From NCBI GenBank assembly GCA_963922205.1, contig CAWUHX010000132.1, forward strand, positions 248,001 to 312,000: a DNA stretch of 64,000 nucleotides. Reading direction: 5' to 3'. Made by a program: the position numbers and the translations under genes. Positions 42,101 to 54,199 of the stretch are shown here, piece by piece (positions within the stretch are counted from its first letter, which is position 1; every line of letters begins with the position of its first letter). The notes beneath the pieces are model-generated. The model ran no database searches. It worked only from the letters and a program-made list of their open reading frames with translations, and was not told the DNA's origin. This DNA comes from Romanomermis culicivorax (taxonomy: Eukaryota > Nematoda > Enoplea > Mermithida > Mermithidae).

Positions 42101-42745
42101 TCTATTCGAAAAATAAATTGAATTGCTGACGTTTTTCTTGATCACTAATGCTGATAATCGATTTTCAAATAAACTTTTTGTAGATACTGGTACTAACGCG
42201 GATTTTAACATGTTTAAAGAAGCATAGTGCAATTATTTTGTAATATACTGAACAACAGATTTGTTGAACTGTTAAAGCATCCATATTGTGTAACTGAGGA
42301 AGGTAAAACTGGTCTTGAATAAAATAATCATTAGTGATAATCAAGCAAAACTCGTCGAATAGTCGAAACATGATTCCTCACTCATCTGTAGCCGGATGCT
42401 GTTTTCAAATCATATAGCCGTATAAAACGCGCTTCCATCCTTATATAAGTGCATATCTACGTCTACTTTGATTTTTCGTTACCATGCAATATTCCGTTTG
42501 TAACATCTGCACAATGAGGTGAAGAAAAAATACTGCCGTTTGAAAAATGCTATTTTGGAATCTGGTAATCAAGTAGCATAGTATTTATCTTATAGATATC
42601 ATTTACTATAGTTTCAATATACCTATGTTCATGAGCAGTATCAGTGTGTCGATTTGATATTTTGCTCGCAAGTTGTTCAGCTTGTTGATACCATGTCGCG
42701 TTTACTGTACATATAGGCACATGTATACTAAGCATTACCCAGTAT
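39160..42745. repeat. Long imperfect inverted repeat, arms about 39160-39910 and 42135-42745
   Basis: The left arm reads TTGATTATCAGATTCC, then CTCATTGTGCAGATGTTACAAACG, then AATCAAAGTAGACGTAGATATGC, then GACAGTTCAACAAATCT. The reverse complement of the right arm has the same blocks in order with scattered differences. The left arm has about 190 extra bases (39417-39606). The 2.2-kb centre includes a 171-bp tandem duplication. No transposase is visible. It could be a foldback transposon or an inverted segmental duplication. Confidence 0.75.
40445..40786 (+). repeat. Tandem duplication, 2 x 171 bp, reading frame preserved
   Basis: Units 40445-40615 and 40616-40786 start CATGCGCGCACTATAC and end CAATTGGTGTGC. 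Each is 57 codons, and an open frame runs through the second copy (40592-40822), encoding KNAVIEAIDGIESYLLVKK. In the first unit the same frame has TAG where the second has TCG. Protein family not recognised. Confidence 0.75.
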
Positions 42746-43269
42746 TTTTTTTGTGTCAAAACATGGTTTTTGGCACAAAAAATTTTGAGCGTTTGTGCCA
42801 ATTGGCACAAATTTTTTGGCTGGTCAAACGTTAAATTTCCTTGATTTTTAGACGTTTTAGGGGCTGAAAATGCAAAAATTTTCGGCGCTTCGCGCCGAAT
42901 CAATGAATATAATATTTCCTATTCGTATATTTGACCCGAACGCAAACGATTTCTTTTCGAACAGTGTATTAGTATCGTTGCAGCAAACTTTATAGGCTGT
43001 CAAGACTGATGAGTGAAAAAAAATTCTGAATATTCTCTCTTCATTCAGTCAGGTTCGGATTTAAAACTGAAATTCCTACTTTTTGTGTTTGATTGATTCA
43101 AATAGAAAAATCGATATCGTTGATAATGGTACAATGTTTCCGAAAATTAACACTATTTTCGACTTTATTTTCTCTATTCTTTACATGGTTGTTAAATATA
43201 CATAACATACCTACATATTCGTTCGTTCGTAGTCGAAAATTGAATCAATTTGAACTTCCTGAACAATTC
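42746..43269. repeat. Repeat end with TTGTGCCAATTGGCACAA and GC palindromes
   Basis: 42746-42900 reads CAGTATTTTTTTTGTG, then the palindrome TTGTGCCAATTGGCACAA near 42799, then TCGGCGCTTCGCGCCGA at 42887-42903. This resembles the end of a hAT-like non-autonomous element, similar in plan to 35677-35855. The rest to 43269 is AT-rich with no gene. Confidence 0.45.
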
Positions 43270-43887
43270 TAGAGCTATTTAAATTGTCTTAGCATTCCAT
43301 TTCTTTTTGGGATTTCGTGAACTATTTTGTTGCACAGTTTTTTCTTTCCTCACTGGTTAGCTGAAAAATAGGTTGGGCACTATATTTACAAAAAATTAAT
43401 GCGTTAAACGTTAACCTTTTATCAAACTTTTGGCCTAAAACTTTTCCGCAGTTTTCAGTAATGTCTCTAGTGAAAAAATTTTTTTTGTGCCATTGGCACA
43501 AATTTTTTTGGCCTCTTGTGCCAATTGGCACAAATGTATGTGCATAAAAAAACCGCTGTTTAAAACGCATATAATGCATTTTCGACATCTCAAAAATTTT
43601 GACCAATCAACAAGGGGGCGGTAATTTCGGCGAATCAAAAGAGGGCTAACACTTCGTCCCTAATGCTTAGTCATGTATCAGCGTCTTTGTGTGCACGGAC
43701 ATTTGTGCCAATTGGCACAAGACGCCAAAAAAATTTGTGCCAATGGCACAAAAATTTTTTTTTTTACTAGAAACATACTGAAAACTGCGGAAAAGTTTTA
43801 AGCCAAAAGCTTGATAATAAGTTAACGTTTAACGCATTAATTTTTTGTAAAAATCGTTCCCAACCTATTTTTCAGCTAAACTGTGTT

Positions 43888-44469
43888 TGTTGTGGTGTGC
43901 CGATCGACTACAGTAAGCTCGTCAGCTTTTCAAAGTGATTCGTAAGAATGCATCGTTTCGGAGCTCAAAGTTGTTCAAAGTGGTCCGAAGGTTTACAACA
44001 TCAAAGATTACACTCGCAGCAAGTTTGTGATAAAGTCAGTTCTTGTTTTGTTTGTCTTAGTGAGCAGTCGGTTTTGTGATTGGCTCTGAGCATCGCTAGT
44101 AAATCGAAAACCGAGCGTGTGTTCTAGATTGAGTCAAACTATTTGGAAAATAGTTTGAGTGAGCGAGTGAAACTCCTAAGCGAATAAGAATATACGGCGC
44201 GAGTTCCGGCATCCGAAAACCTTTGACGACCTGAGCGAAGATCCCTGGATAAATTGACACAGCGCTCTCTACGAGCCCGTCAATCTCCTGCGTTCGACTA
44301 TCGTTGCGTTGATTTCGTAAAACACTCCGAGTGTTTCGTCTACAGCGTTCCGCACGCTCTTCCACGTTCCGTACGTCTCTACTAAAACGCGCGATAAATC
44401 GTCGAGCTACACAGCTAATTTCTCATCTGCGTTCCGTCGTCTATCATCTCCATTTTCTCACGCACGACA
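43888..44469 (+). repeat. 5' LTR of element 3
   Basis: Starts TGTTGTGGTG, ends CGCACGACA. It should contain the promoter. A 582-bp identical partner is at 51286-51867. Confidence 0.95.
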
Positions 44470-44544
44470 TAATTTGGTGACCGTACCAGCTCGTCTAAAG
44501 GTTGAGGAAACGCCGAAATTTGCGAAAAATCGAAAATCCGAAAA

Positions 44545-47500
44545 ATGGAGGAAAACCGCACGCGTCGCTCTACTGCGCTCGGTTACGAAAAAGGTTTCTA
44601 CAAGAAACTAGCGAATCCCGAAAATCGAGAAATCGAAAATTTCGACTGCGAAAACGCGAATCTACCGCTTCTCTACGAAGCAGATAAGCGTAATTTCGAT
44701 CTACCGGAAACGTCCGCTCCGCTAAAAACGCGAAAAACCTCGCGATCTCTATCTCCGAAAATCGTCGAAAACCGAAAATTCAACTTTCTAAAACCGAAAC
44801 CGAAAGAGACCGAAACTCGAAAAATCTTCGATAATGACGCGTATATCGACGTAATGCAAAAATGCGATGCGGAAATGATAAACTTTCGTGGCGACGCTAC
44901 TAACGCGTTAAGCGAAATCGTAACTATCGCGACTCAACAGCGAAAACTTCTAGATGAGTTTAAAACCGAAATCGAAGCGATGCGAGCTCAAAAAGAAGAG
45001 CTATTGAAACCGAACGTCCCTGAAATCGAAAATATCGCGAGACCTACGAGCTCTTACGCTCAGTCTCAGAAATCGACTAAACCGAAAAACGCCACTAGCG
45101 ATCGAAAAAGTCAACTTAGTTTTCGAGGTATAATCGACGACGATGATGATCTAATCATCCCGACTCAAACGTTTGACCGCTCTAACGCGCTAAACGCGCT
45201 AAACTCTCAGATAAATTTTCCGTCTATCCCACCTTCTCAGGTGTATAGATCTTTCGCCGATGACGAAACGAGAATTAAGACTATCTGTAAAAAGATAGCG
45301 CCGCAAAAACTAGATAATTCGACCCGAAATCAACAAGTGTTGAAATTCTTCATTGCACTCGAAAACGAGTTCGGCCTTGATGCGTCTGAGTATGTGAAAC
45401 TTCACACGTTGCGTCGCTTGACTTGCGATGGTGCTCTGAACACCATACGAGACGTCCGATCCTATGATGAAGCGAAACAGATTTTGATGTGTATGAATGC
45501 ACCGAATTGCGACCAAGATACGCTCCAATGCGAGCTCCAGTCTATCGCTCCGTTTGAAACCGAAGATCCGTCAGCTTTCTTAAATCGAATCAGCACCTAC
45601 GTACATCTACTGTACTATGACAGAAGCGCTCAGTATCGCCATAGAAAAGTTATCACAACTTTTCTTTGGAAAATGCCGGAAATTTACAGAGTCTCGATTG
45701 ACGCGAGTACTCTAGAAACGATCACCGACTTAGCTATAGCCGTCGCGAAAGTTCAGAAAATCCAAAGAGCGAATAAACAGTCAACTGTCAGAGTAGAACA
45801 ACCTATACTGGTTAATACACTCGAAAATCGGTCGGAAGAGCAACCAGCTCAATCGCGCTTCAGAGATGATTCGAAACCTCGATTCAGAGATAACTCTCAA
45901 TCCCGAAACAGAGATGACTCTAGACAGCGAAATAGCGTGAGATTTCAAGAAAATTCGACTCTAATGAAGACTAAAGAGTTCGAGGAAAGCGTAAAACGAG
46001 TCCTAGAAAAGTTCGGAATCCGAGAAAATACGCAAAACGCTAACAATTTCGAAAATCGAAGATCGCGATTCGATCGCGGGACGAGTCCGAACTTTCGGAA
46101 TAGAGAAAACATTCCTATACGGGATTTCTCTCAGAATCGAAATTTCCAACGAAATCAGTCACGTGAACGACCGGTAAAATATTGCACCTATCATGGTCAG
46201 TGTAAGCACGGCAGCTCCGAATGCTATCAATTGAAACCACAGGCTTCTCAGCCTCGGCAACAGCAACCGAATCATCAATGGCAAAATAACCATAATTGGC
46301 GTCCTCGTTTTCAACAAAATACGCGTAACTACACGCTCAATCAGAATCAAAATTTTGACCGAAATAACCGATTCTTCAATCGCGATAATCGAAACTATCA
46401 GAGAGATGTTGCAAACATTTCTCTCTGCGATTCCGAATCCCGACAAGAAAAGATAATCGAAAAGCACTACTACTATCCGATGAATAACTCACAGTCTATA
46501 CAGACTCAGCTAACTTCTCCGAAATCTTCGCAACAAGTTTTGTCATCAGAAACCAAAACGGTGTCTAACTCACCTAAAACTTTCGTTCCGATGAAACCGA
46601 CGACCAGTACAGCTAATATGCTTGAACCGACAGAAGCTTCTAAAGCTACAAACTTCTTCGTCGCTCCCGGAATCACTGATTTCACAATCGAAAAACCTAC
46701 TGAACCGTGGATCGCGAGATCTAGCGTGTGTCGAATCGAAGAATGTTCGCAAAAAGATATCAAACTGCTGAGCTTGTACGCTCCTACTCGTGCTTTTCAT
46801 ATCGATGCCGAAATCGGAAAAACCAAAATGAAAGCGTTGATCGATACTGGTGCTCAATGTTCAGTCATTTCCTCATGTCTAGCTCAACGCTCTTTGGGGA
46901 TTGACTATGATACTTTGGAAACATCCGCGCAGATAAAAGTAGCCGACGGTGCTATCGTCGATGCTCGAGGTCCGATAATCTTCAAAATCAGTTCGTCTTT
47001 CGGAACGCATCTAGTACGATGCTGGATACTACCTACTACAGGAGAGCAATGCCTCCTAGGAACCGATTTCCTAGTGCATCCGAGCGTTCGAGCCGTAATA
47101 AACTTCCGTGAAAATTTCATCAGAATCGGAGACGTTCAACAAGAACTAAACCTAGTTTTGAAACCGATCGAAAAAGCGCCCTACGATGAAGTATTTTCAA
47201 ATACTTCTACGGGACAAAGTCAAACGCAAATCGTAAAAATCGACAGATCGCTACCGATTTTGAATATCTCGTCATGCTACGTAGAACCGAATTGTCAGAC
47301 TTGGGTAAACGGAAAAATCTTTCCTTTCACAAACGAAAGCTTCAAAAGCGTCATAGTTCAACCCGTGAACTTCGGAAAAGAAAACTGCGAATATCCCATC
47401 GAACTTGCGATAATCAATATAACCGAAGGCAAATGTCCACTATTATTCGTCAATAATAGTGCGAACGGCATCCATCTAGAACCTAACCAGCTCATCGCTG

Positions 47501-50500
47501 AGGTTAAATTCAAACTTGAAGAATCGAACATGACCGTCGCGTCGCTAAGCGATCATGAAGAAGACTATGAACCAGCAACGTTGGTTAAAGACCAGTCAAC
47601 TATGTCGGAAGAAGAAAAACTTCAACATGCTCTCGAAAAAATGACCGAAAAGTCGAATATCGACGTTGAAGATAGAAAAATCGCTATCGAAGTCTTCAAG
47701 CAATATCGCGATGTTTTCAGTCTCCCTGGAGATCAACCTACTCTCACTCACGAGTTAACGGTCTCTATAGACACCGGTGATGCAAAACCAGTCGCGAAAC
47801 ACTACTATCGTGCGCCGATTGAGCAAAGACCAATGGTTCGTCAGAAAATCCAAGAAATGCTGGAAAAAGGCCTCATCGAACCTTCGCGATCACCGTGGGC
47901 AGCACCTATGTTTCTGGTAACAAAAAAAGATGGAAGTTGGCGACCCGTAGTCGATTATAGAGGTATAAATGAAGTTACTCCTAGCGATAAGTTTCCGATC
48001 CCGAGAATCGATGACTATCTAGATGCTTTAGGCAATGCAAGATTTTTCTCAACTCTAGACTTGAAAGCAGGGTATTGGCAAATCCCTTTAGACATCGCTT
48101 CACGCGATAAAACTACATTCGTCAGTCAAGAAGGCTTATTTCGATTCAAAGTTCTACCTTTTGGCTTGAAAAATGCTCCCGCTGAATTTCAAAGACTAAT
48201 GGAACGGATCCTGCATCCATATATCTGGAAAATCTGTTTGGTGTATATCGATGATATAATAGTCTTTTCGCAAACTTATAACGATCATCTAGCACATATC
48301 CAACTGATCTTTGATGCTCTCCGTGACGCGAATCTAACGCTAAGACCAGATAAATGTGATTTTGTACCGAAACAAGTAAAGTTTCTTGGTCACTTGCTAA
48401 GCGAAAATGGAATCTCGCCTGATCCCGAAAAGGTCTCCGCGATCGTAAACTATGAAATGCCAAAAACGGTCAAAGATCTTCAAAGTTTTTTGGGCCTTGT
48501 CCAATGGTGTAGACGATTCATACCGAATCTTGCCACTCTTTCGCGACCGCTCTATCAATTACTACGAAAAAATGCGAAATATGAGATAAGCGAAGAACAT
48601 CGTACAGCTTTTAACGAGATTAAAACATCTCTAACCTCAACTCCTTTTTTACGATATCCTGTCTATAACGACGAAAAATCGAAATTCATCATACAAACTG
48701 ATGCTAGCACAACTGCTATTGGTGCGATTTTGTATCAAGAAAATGAAACTGATCAATGGGTCATCGCTTATAATAGTAGAGCTCTGTCTGACGTAGAAAC
48801 CCGCTACAGTACTACTGAGCGCGAATGTCTCGCAATCGTACAAGCTTTTCGGTGGTACAGACACTATGTCTATGGACAAAAAGTAACGGTCAGAACTGAT
48901 CATAAGCCTTTACAATGGATCAAAGAAGAAAAACATCGAAATTCGCGACTTCAGAACTTCGCAATAAAGCTACAAGACTACGACTATCGTGTTGAATATG
49001 TAAAAGGCAAAGAAAATGCTTGTGCTGATTTTCTATCACGAAATGAACATCGCGCTAAAGTAAAGCCAAAGACTAGCAAAGAAGTAACAAATGAAATATT
49101 TAGACCGACGTTTCGCGAAGCAAAAAAGACTGTCGTTGCAGCCATAACAAGGTCAATGACGCAAAAAGAAGAAAGAAATAAAGTGCCGAAGTTTGAAGAA
49201 GATTTCCAACAGCCAGAAAAACGGCTAGTAACTATAGAATCGCCAGAAGAAATCAAAGAAGCCCAAAGAAAAGACCCGTACATCGCGAAGTTGATAAAAG
49301 TTCTAGAACAAAACCAAATCTCTACGATTTCATCTGCTTTTCATACCGAAAACGAAATAGTGTACCGAACATCAAAACAAGCTAACACAGCTTCCGCGAT
49401 AGTAGTTCCAACTACTCTGATTGAAAGTGTTTTGTATCAATTCCATGGAGCAAAGATTTTGAGCCATCAAGGTCATAGACGCACTACAGCAATGATTCGT
49501 CAGCATTTCTGGTGGCCGAAAATGGAAGAATCGATAATAAAGTGGATCAAAACATGTAAAACATGTCAACAAACAACTTCTCAGTTGCCGAAACCACCTC
49601 CGTTGATGCCGATACAGCCAAAATATCCATTTGAAATCGTCGCAACCGACATAGTAAACATATCCCCTCTGGGTGAGAAAAGATCATACGTCATCGTATT
49701 TCAAGACTACTTCACTAAATGGGTAAGCGCTCATTTGATTCCGGATCAAAAAGCAGCCACTATAGTCGAAAGTTTTGTAAACAACGTAGTTTTGGTTCAT
49801 GGCAGCCCGAAACATCTATTATCAGATCAGGGTTCAGGATTCACTTCAAACTTGATGAAAGACATCGCGAAACTACTAAAAGTCCAGAAAATCAATACCA
49901 CTGCGTATCATCCGCAATGTAATGGAATGGTCGAAAGATTCAATCAAACATTGATTTCGCAACTCAAGAAATTCACCGCGGAAGATCCCGACAATTGGGA
50001 ACGGTATCTACCTTTCGCGACATTCGCCTATAACGCTGTTCCTCACACAGCTACTCACTTCTCTCCGTTTCGACTTTTGCGAGGTTATGAACCTAGAATC
50101 GCTATAGATTTCGACTGCGCTAAAAGTCTAACGTTACCGCTAAACTACGATGCGTACCAGTACATCTTCACGCAAGCGCAACTAACGCTATATAACGAAG
50201 TTTTCGAAAACTTAAAAAACGCGTCCGAATCGCATAAACGATACTTCGATAAAAAAGCGAAAGACCAAAAATACGATCTAAACGATCTCATACTGTTGCT
50301 TAATAACAAAAAAACAACTAAAATCGACAAAGACTATATCGGACCCTTCGTAGTGGTCGGAAACTCCGAAATTTCGAAAAACGTCATAACGATCGATAGT
50401 CTAGATTGTCCCGGACAATCTCAGAAAGTCTCACTTTCTCGCGTAAAGCCGTATTTGCCTCGAACGGCATTCGAAATTTTTAACGCGCAAGTCAGTGGTC

Positions 50501-50535
50501 CTCCACAACTGACTAGTCACGCGCTACTGCATTGA
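44545..50535 (+). CDS. gag-pol: Gag-Pol polyprotein, element 3 (1996 aa, intact)
   Basis: A single ORF with all retrotransposon functions. Capsid domain about residues 245-410; an Arg/Asn-rich region about 425-640 contains a C-x2-H zinc knuckle ([14 protein letters not shown], near 545). Aspartic protease ALIDTGAQC near 765 and LLGTDF near 835. RT from about 1090 with [15 protein letters not shown] and catalytic YIDD near 1233. RNase H IQTDAS near 1384. Integrase HHCC from about 1630 (QFHG, SHQG, CKTCQ), Asp in ATDIVN, Asp in LLSDQGSGF near 1760, Glu in MVERFNQT near 1795. No chromodomain and no env. Start at ATG 44545, 75 bases after the LTR; stop TGA. It is CpG-rich, with many TCG, CGA and GCG codons, unlike the AT-rich surroundings. 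Confidence 0.95.
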   Translation: MEENRTRRSTALGYEKGFYKKLANPENREIENFDCENANLPLLYEADKRNFDLPETSAPLKTRKTSRSLSPKIVENRKFNFLKPKPKETETRKIFDNDAYIDVMQKCDAEMINFRGDATNALSEIVTIATQQRKLLDEFKTEIEAMRAQKEELLKPNVPEIENIARPTSSYAQSQKSTKPKNATSDRKSQLSFRGIIDDDDDLIIPTQTFDRSNALNALNSQINFPSIPPSQVYRSFADDETRIKTICKKIAPQKLDNSTRNQQVLKFFIALENEFGLDASEYVKLHTLRRLTCDGALNTIRDVRSYDEAKQILMCMNAPNCDQDTLQCELQSIAPFETEDPSAFLNRISTYVHLLYYDRSAQYRHRKVITTFLWKMPEIYRVSIDASTLETITDLAIAVAKVQKIQRANKQSTVRVEQPILVNTLENRSEEQPAQSRFRDDSKPRFRDNSQSRNRDDSRQRNSVRFQENSTLMKTKEFEESVKRVLEKFGIRENTQNANNFENRRSRFDRGTSPNFRNRENIPIRDFSQNRNFQRNQSRERPVKYCTYHGQCKHGSSECYQLKPQASQPRQQQPNHQWQNNHNWRPRFQQNTRNYTLNQNQNFDRNNRFFNRDNRNYQRDVANISLCDSESRQEKIIEKHYYYPMNNSQSIQTQLTSPKSSQQVLSSETKTVSNSPKTFVPMKPTTSTANMLEPTEASKATNFFVAPGITDFTIEKPTEPWIARSSVCRIEECSQKDIKLLSLYAPTRAFHIDAEIGKTKMKALIDTGAQCSVISSCLAQRSLGIDYDTLETSAQIKVADGAIVDARGPIIFKISSSFGTHLVRCWILPTTGEQCLLGTDFLVHPSVRAVINFRENFIRIGDVQQELNLVLKPIEKAPYDEVFSNTSTGQSQTQIVKIDRSLPILNISSCYVEPNCQTWVNGKIFPFTNESFKSVIVQPVNFGKENCEYPIELAIINITEGKCPLLFVNNSANGIHLEPNQLIAEVKFKLEESNMTVASLSDHEEDYEPATLVKDQSTMSEEEKLQHALEKMTEKSNIDVEDRKIAIEVFKQYRDVFSLPGDQPTLTHELTVSIDTGDAKPVAKHYYRAPIEQRPMVRQKIQEMLEKGLIEPSRSPWAAPMFLVTKKDGSWRPVVDYRGINEVTPSDKFPIPRIDDYLDALGNARFFSTLDLKAGYWQIPLDIASRDKTTFVSQEGLFRFKVLPFGLKNAPAEFQRLMERILHPYIWKICLVYIDDIIVFSQTYNDHLAHIQLIFDALRDANLTLRPDKCDFVPKQVKFLGHLLSENGISPDPEKVSAIVNYEMPKTVKDLQSFLGLVQWCRRFIPNLATLSRPLYQLLRKNAKYEISEEHRTAFNEIKTSLTSTPFLRYPVYNDEKSKFIIQTDASTTAIGAILYQENETDQWVIAYNSRALSDVETRYSTTERECLAIVQAFRWYRHYVYGQKVTVRTDHKPLQWIKEEKHRNSRLQNFAIKLQDYDYRVEYVKGKENACADFLSRNEHRAKVKPKTSKEVTNEIFRPTFREAKKTVVAAITRSMTQKEERNKVPKFEEDFQQPEKRLVTIESPEEIKEAQRKDPYIAKLIKVLEQNQISTISSAFHTENEIVYRTSKQANTASAIVVPTTLIESVLYQFHGAKILSHQGHRRTTAMIRQHFWWPKMEESIIKWIKTCKTCQQTTSQLPKPPPLMPIQPKYPFEIVATDIVNISPLGEKRSYVIVFQDYFTKWVSAHLIPDQKAATIVESFVNNVVLVHGSPKHLLSDQGSGFTSNLMKDIAKLLKVQKINTTAYHPQCNGMVERFNQTLISQLKKFTAEDPDNWERYLPFATFAYNAVPHTATHFSPFRLLRGYEPRIAIDFDCAKSLTLPLNYDAYQYIFTQAQLTLYNEVFENLKNASESHKRYFDKKAKDQKYDLNDLILLLNNKKTTKIDKDYIGPFVVVGNSEISKNVITIDSLDCPGQSQKVSLSRVKPYLPRTAFEIFNAQVSGPPQLTSHALLH

Positions 50536-51285
50536 GACCGAATTTTGTATTGTTCGTAAAATATTTATTTTCTACTTCGAAATCGATTCGTTTTTTATAT
50601 TCCGTTTTCCCTTTCGTCTTCACCATTTTGATCGTTTTGAACTAACCTATAACAGTCTTTCACAGACTAAAGGTAGCGTATGGCCAATTTGCGAGCTGCG
50701 ATAAAAACTCTGTTTCGAAACATGCTTTCGCGTAATCTACTGGGTGGCAAAGAAACCACGACATCGTAAACATTTCAAATTTTTCTACGTCTCATCCGTA
50801 TCGCCGAGATTTTTTCTACAGTTTGGTATTGATCCGCTCAATACCTTTCGAATTTCGAGTTTCAAAGACTTCGCCAGAAGCTTTATATACGTTTCTCTAC
50901 GAAACTTAAAGCTTGCATCCGCTGCAAACTTTCCGATCTAACGCCTCCGTGGCTAAAGATTCCGTTCTAAAATACTGACGCCTCCGCGGCTAAAGACTCC
51001 GGTCATCAGAATAAAGACTCCGGTCATCAAAATAAAGACTCTGGTCTTTCCGCTCGAAATCCAGCCTTGGTGATACGTTCTGTAGAAAAAAATTTTTCTT
51101 TTTTTTTTTTGTTCCATATAGGAAAAAGTGCCGCCGTTGTTTCAAAGTACCTGTTCGCTGCCGAAGTCGAATGAAAAGGTCCGCCAAAGAAAGAAAGATC
51201 CTCTGCGTCTGAAGAAAAAAACGCTCGTTCCCGAAGAGAGAAAATTCGAATCGCTTGAGGCGATTTACATCGAAAGGGGGAGGAG
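50536..51285 (+). other. 3' untranslated region of element 3 with short tandem repeats
   Basis: Non-coding. 50940-51045 has repeats of CGCCTCCGNGGCTAAAGA and AATAAAGACTCCGGTCATCA (about three copies). It ends in the purine tract. Confidence 0.7.
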
Positions 51286-51867
51286 TGTTGTGGTGTGCCG
51301 ATCGACTACAGTAAGCTCGTCAGCTTTTCAAAGTGATTCGTAAGAATGCATCGTTTCGGAGCTCAAAGTTGTTCAAAGTGGTCCGAAGGTTTACAACATC
51401 AAAGATTACACTCGCAGCAAGTTTGTGATAAAGTCAGTTCTTGTTTTGTTTGTCTTAGTGAGCAGTCGGTTTTGTGATTGGCTCTGAGCATCGCTAGTAA
51501 ATCGAAAACCGAGCGTGTGTTCTAGATTGAGTCAAACTATTTGGAAAATAGTTTGAGTGAGCGAGTGAAACTCCTAAGCGAATAAGAATATACGGCGCGA
51601 GTTCCGGCATCCGAAAACCTTTGACGACCTGAGCGAAGATCCCTGGATAAATTGACACAGCGCTCTCTACGAGCCCGTCAATCTCCTGCGTTCGACTATC
51701 GTTGCGTTGATTTCGTAAAACACTCCGAGTGTTTCGTCTACAGCGTTCCGCACGCTCTTCCACGTTCCGTACGTCTCTACTAAAACGCGCGATAAATCGT
51801 CGAGCTACACAGCTAATTTCTCATCTGCGTTCCGTCGTCTATCATCTCCATTTTCTCACGCACGACA
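51286..51867 (+). repeat. 3' LTR of element 3
   Basis: Identical partner of 43888-44469, directly preceded by the purine tract and followed by the TGTT duplication. Confidence 0.95.
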
Positions 51868-51953
51868 TGTTAGTGAGATAAGAACAAACTGCAAGAAAAT
51901 AGTTAACGACGAATCGAAAAGAAATGGAATGCTGACCAATTTTAAATAACCAG

Positions 51954-53224
51954 GGTTGCCAAGGCTTTGGTTTTTTGGTTTTTGGTTTTTTAAAAAAACC
52001 AGAAAATTCAAAAATCTCTGAAATTAAATGAAATGAAAAATATTTATTGCTGATAGACAAAACAAAACGAAAGAAAAATGCAAAGTGAAATACATAATAT
52101 AATGTCATATAAAGAATAAGATTAGTAAATCGACTCGCAAGAAATGTAAATATTATAAGAAATAGATGAATCATGTAGCAATAGGGTGCTAAGGTTACTT
52201 GAAAAGTAAAAACTTATACATGCACCCAGAGCACCCCATGGGGGGGGGGTATGGGGGGGTATTACCCCCGTCTTAGATTTGAAAATTCATTTACTACCCC
52301 CATAAAAACAGCTCACTCTAGCAAAAAATTTTGTTAGACTTCATCTTCTCCTCAGTAGGTTATACCAATTGGAGAAAAATTACAGAATGTGTGATTCTGA
52401 AGAATTACTCACTGCTGTTTTTGACACATTTACTGAGCAAATGATAATGGAAAAGTATGTAACTTCTGTGCCATATAGTGATTTTTAGGAAAGGATATCA
52501 GCACATTAATATATAGTACTTGTAGGAAATCATTATAAATATAATTGGGAGATGAAATAATGACTCATGTATATGTGATTAATCAAAAAATCGCCCCTTG
52601 GGAAGAAAAACATTATGTTCTTAAAATCCTTCCTCTTCATACTCTCCTTTCCTTTTTCCCACTTCTGCGTTGGGTCTTCTGTGCGCATATGGTTATATTT
52701 CTCCACCCAAGCTGTGGCATACTTTCCTGCTAAGAGTCGAGACATGGGAGGTCCGTTGAAACTCGTGGTTCATAATCTAATGGGATCTACATTCGGCAGC
52801 AACATGTTCAATTGGAAGCACTGTTCGAAGTTTAATCAGTGATGGGATAAGTCCATACAGCTGAAGATGCTAGTTGAAACAATGTTTGCAAACGTATGTT
52901 GTGCCCTATTCTTGAAATGTGCAGGAATCAGTTGGCACAACAGTGTGAAAAGTGTGACTATTCTGTACGTATAATTACTGTATTGAAGTTGCATGATTGG
53001 GAGCTAAAGTAGGGGCATTATTCATTTTTGTAAGTTGTATGTGGTTACAGTACTACAACTCCCCCCTCCTTCGCATGAAGTTGAGAGCAAAAAAAAAAAA
53101 AAAAAAGGTCACGGCATATTTCAAGTACTACCCTTAAAAATTACGATTTTACCCCTACCTAAATTTTCGACCTTGGGGACCTCTGCATGCACCCCCCAAT
53201 TCAATTATCAAAGTTTAGAAGTTT
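51954..53224. other. Intergenic with G- and C-tract repeats
   Basis: No gene found. 52237-52275 has runs of 9 and 7 G and a GGTATTACCCCCG word; 53060-53200 has a run of 20 A and C-rich words TACCCCTACC and TGCACCCCCC. These resemble, but do not match, the G-tract MITE family. The remaining AT-rich sequence contains only short open frames without motifs. Confidence 0.4.
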
Positions 53225-53990
53225 AATTTTTTCTTTGAAAGTGTGCAAACTGGCATAATTAATGATATCGAAAGATAAAGAGTTCCAGACATTAATATAA
53301 TGGTTAAAAAATCAAACTGGCAAGCAGTAGTATAAACTGACTTTATCGTCAATCTTAGATCATGATTACGACGCGTATTGTTGTTGTTTATACAGAAAAA
53401 GTCATCAGGATTTAGAATTGTTTTTTGTGGATTATGTTGTACATAGTACAGAGGGCAGATTCTAATCTACGAATATCAAGCTTGCGTAGACCTAGCCTTT
53501 GAAGTCTATCTTCATAGGACAAACCAGATTTATGACCAAAAATCTTTCTGGTAAATCTATGTTGAACATTTTCGATGTAGCGTACGTCCGCTAAAAAATG
53601 CGGATTCCATACTGAAACACAGTATTCCAATATTGGACGTACATAAGTAACGAAAGCCTTTGCTAGAGTATTTTTCTCACGGGAGACGAAAGACTTGAAA
53701 ATTAAAGTAGACCTATTATAGGCATTTTTTACGATGTATCTATAGTGTTCCTTTAACTTCATATTAGGAGATATAAGAATTCCCAAATATTTAACATAAC
53801 TTGCGTTTGATGGGAGATGTTGGTAACAAAGTGTATATTGACACGATGGGTTTTTTGCACCCAAATACAAGACATAACTTTTTGTACTAGATATAATTAA
53901 TTGCCAAGTGGTAGACGAATTTGAAAGAGTATCAAGGTCTTGTTGAAGAATCATAAAATTTTGTTGGGCACCCTGTTGATGCCAATTCGT
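53225..53990 (-). pseudogene. LINE reverse transcriptase C-terminal fragment
   Basis: The minus strand encodes the end of a non-LTR retrotransposon RT: VKYLGILISPN, EHYRYIVKNAYNRS, YVRPILEYCVSVWNP, IENVQHRFTRKIFG and YEDRLQRLGL, motifs of the thumb and downstream region of Jockey/CR1/I-type elements. After HKKQF (53412) the frame changes, and the typical C-terminal tail (NPDDFF, then WN-like and TLSKKKL) can be followed to about 53225. The catalytic core is missing, so it is 5' truncated, the usual state of dead LINE copies. It abuts a gypsy fragment on the opposite strand. Confidence 0.8.
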
Positions 53991-54199
53991 GTGGGGAAAT
54001 CGACATGCAAATCGAAGAAAGGGACGACCAGCGGCGCAGACATTTGCATAGAATGGAGCGCCACAGAAAGACCGAAAAGATAGTGAAAAATCATTCTTCA
54101 CTTTATCTTGTTTTTGTTATATTTTGACCATATTGCTGGCGTCCCTAAATACAATTTTCCCAGCAACTTGTTTTCTTTATGAGTATTTCACTGTGGTAT

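Larger units (their letters stand above)
43888..51867 (+). mobile_element. Intact 7.98-kb Ty3/gypsy retrotransposon (element 3)
   Basis: Two 582-bp LTRs that appear identical base for base, flanked by TGTT at 43884-43887 and 51868-51871. A primer-binding site TGGTGACCGTACC starts at 44475, five bases after the LTR, and a purine tract GAAAGGGGGAGGAG (51272-51285) directly precedes the 3' LTR. One uninterrupted gag-pol ORF fills the interior. This is the youngest element here and the best candidate for a functional copy. Confidence 0.95.
43270..51953. mobile_element. Foldback element split by the intact gypsy element
   Basis: Left arm about 43270-43540 and right arm 43690-43887 plus 51868-51953 are inverted copies. 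Shared blocks include AATTTAAATAG, GGAATGCT, AAAAGAAATGG, CCTATTTTTCAGCTAA, AATGCGTTAAACGTTAAC and the palindrome GTGCCAATTGGCACAA. The gypsy insertion at 43888-51867 duplicated TGTT inside the right arm. Without it the element is about 0.7 kb with a loop of about 150 bp. It has no coding capacity. Confidence 0.72.

Noticed and set aside
44096-44365. An 89-residue minus-strand ORF in the LTR of element 3, repeated at 51494-51763
   Set aside because: It lies antisense within both LTRs and has no motif; its duplication is explained by LTR identity.
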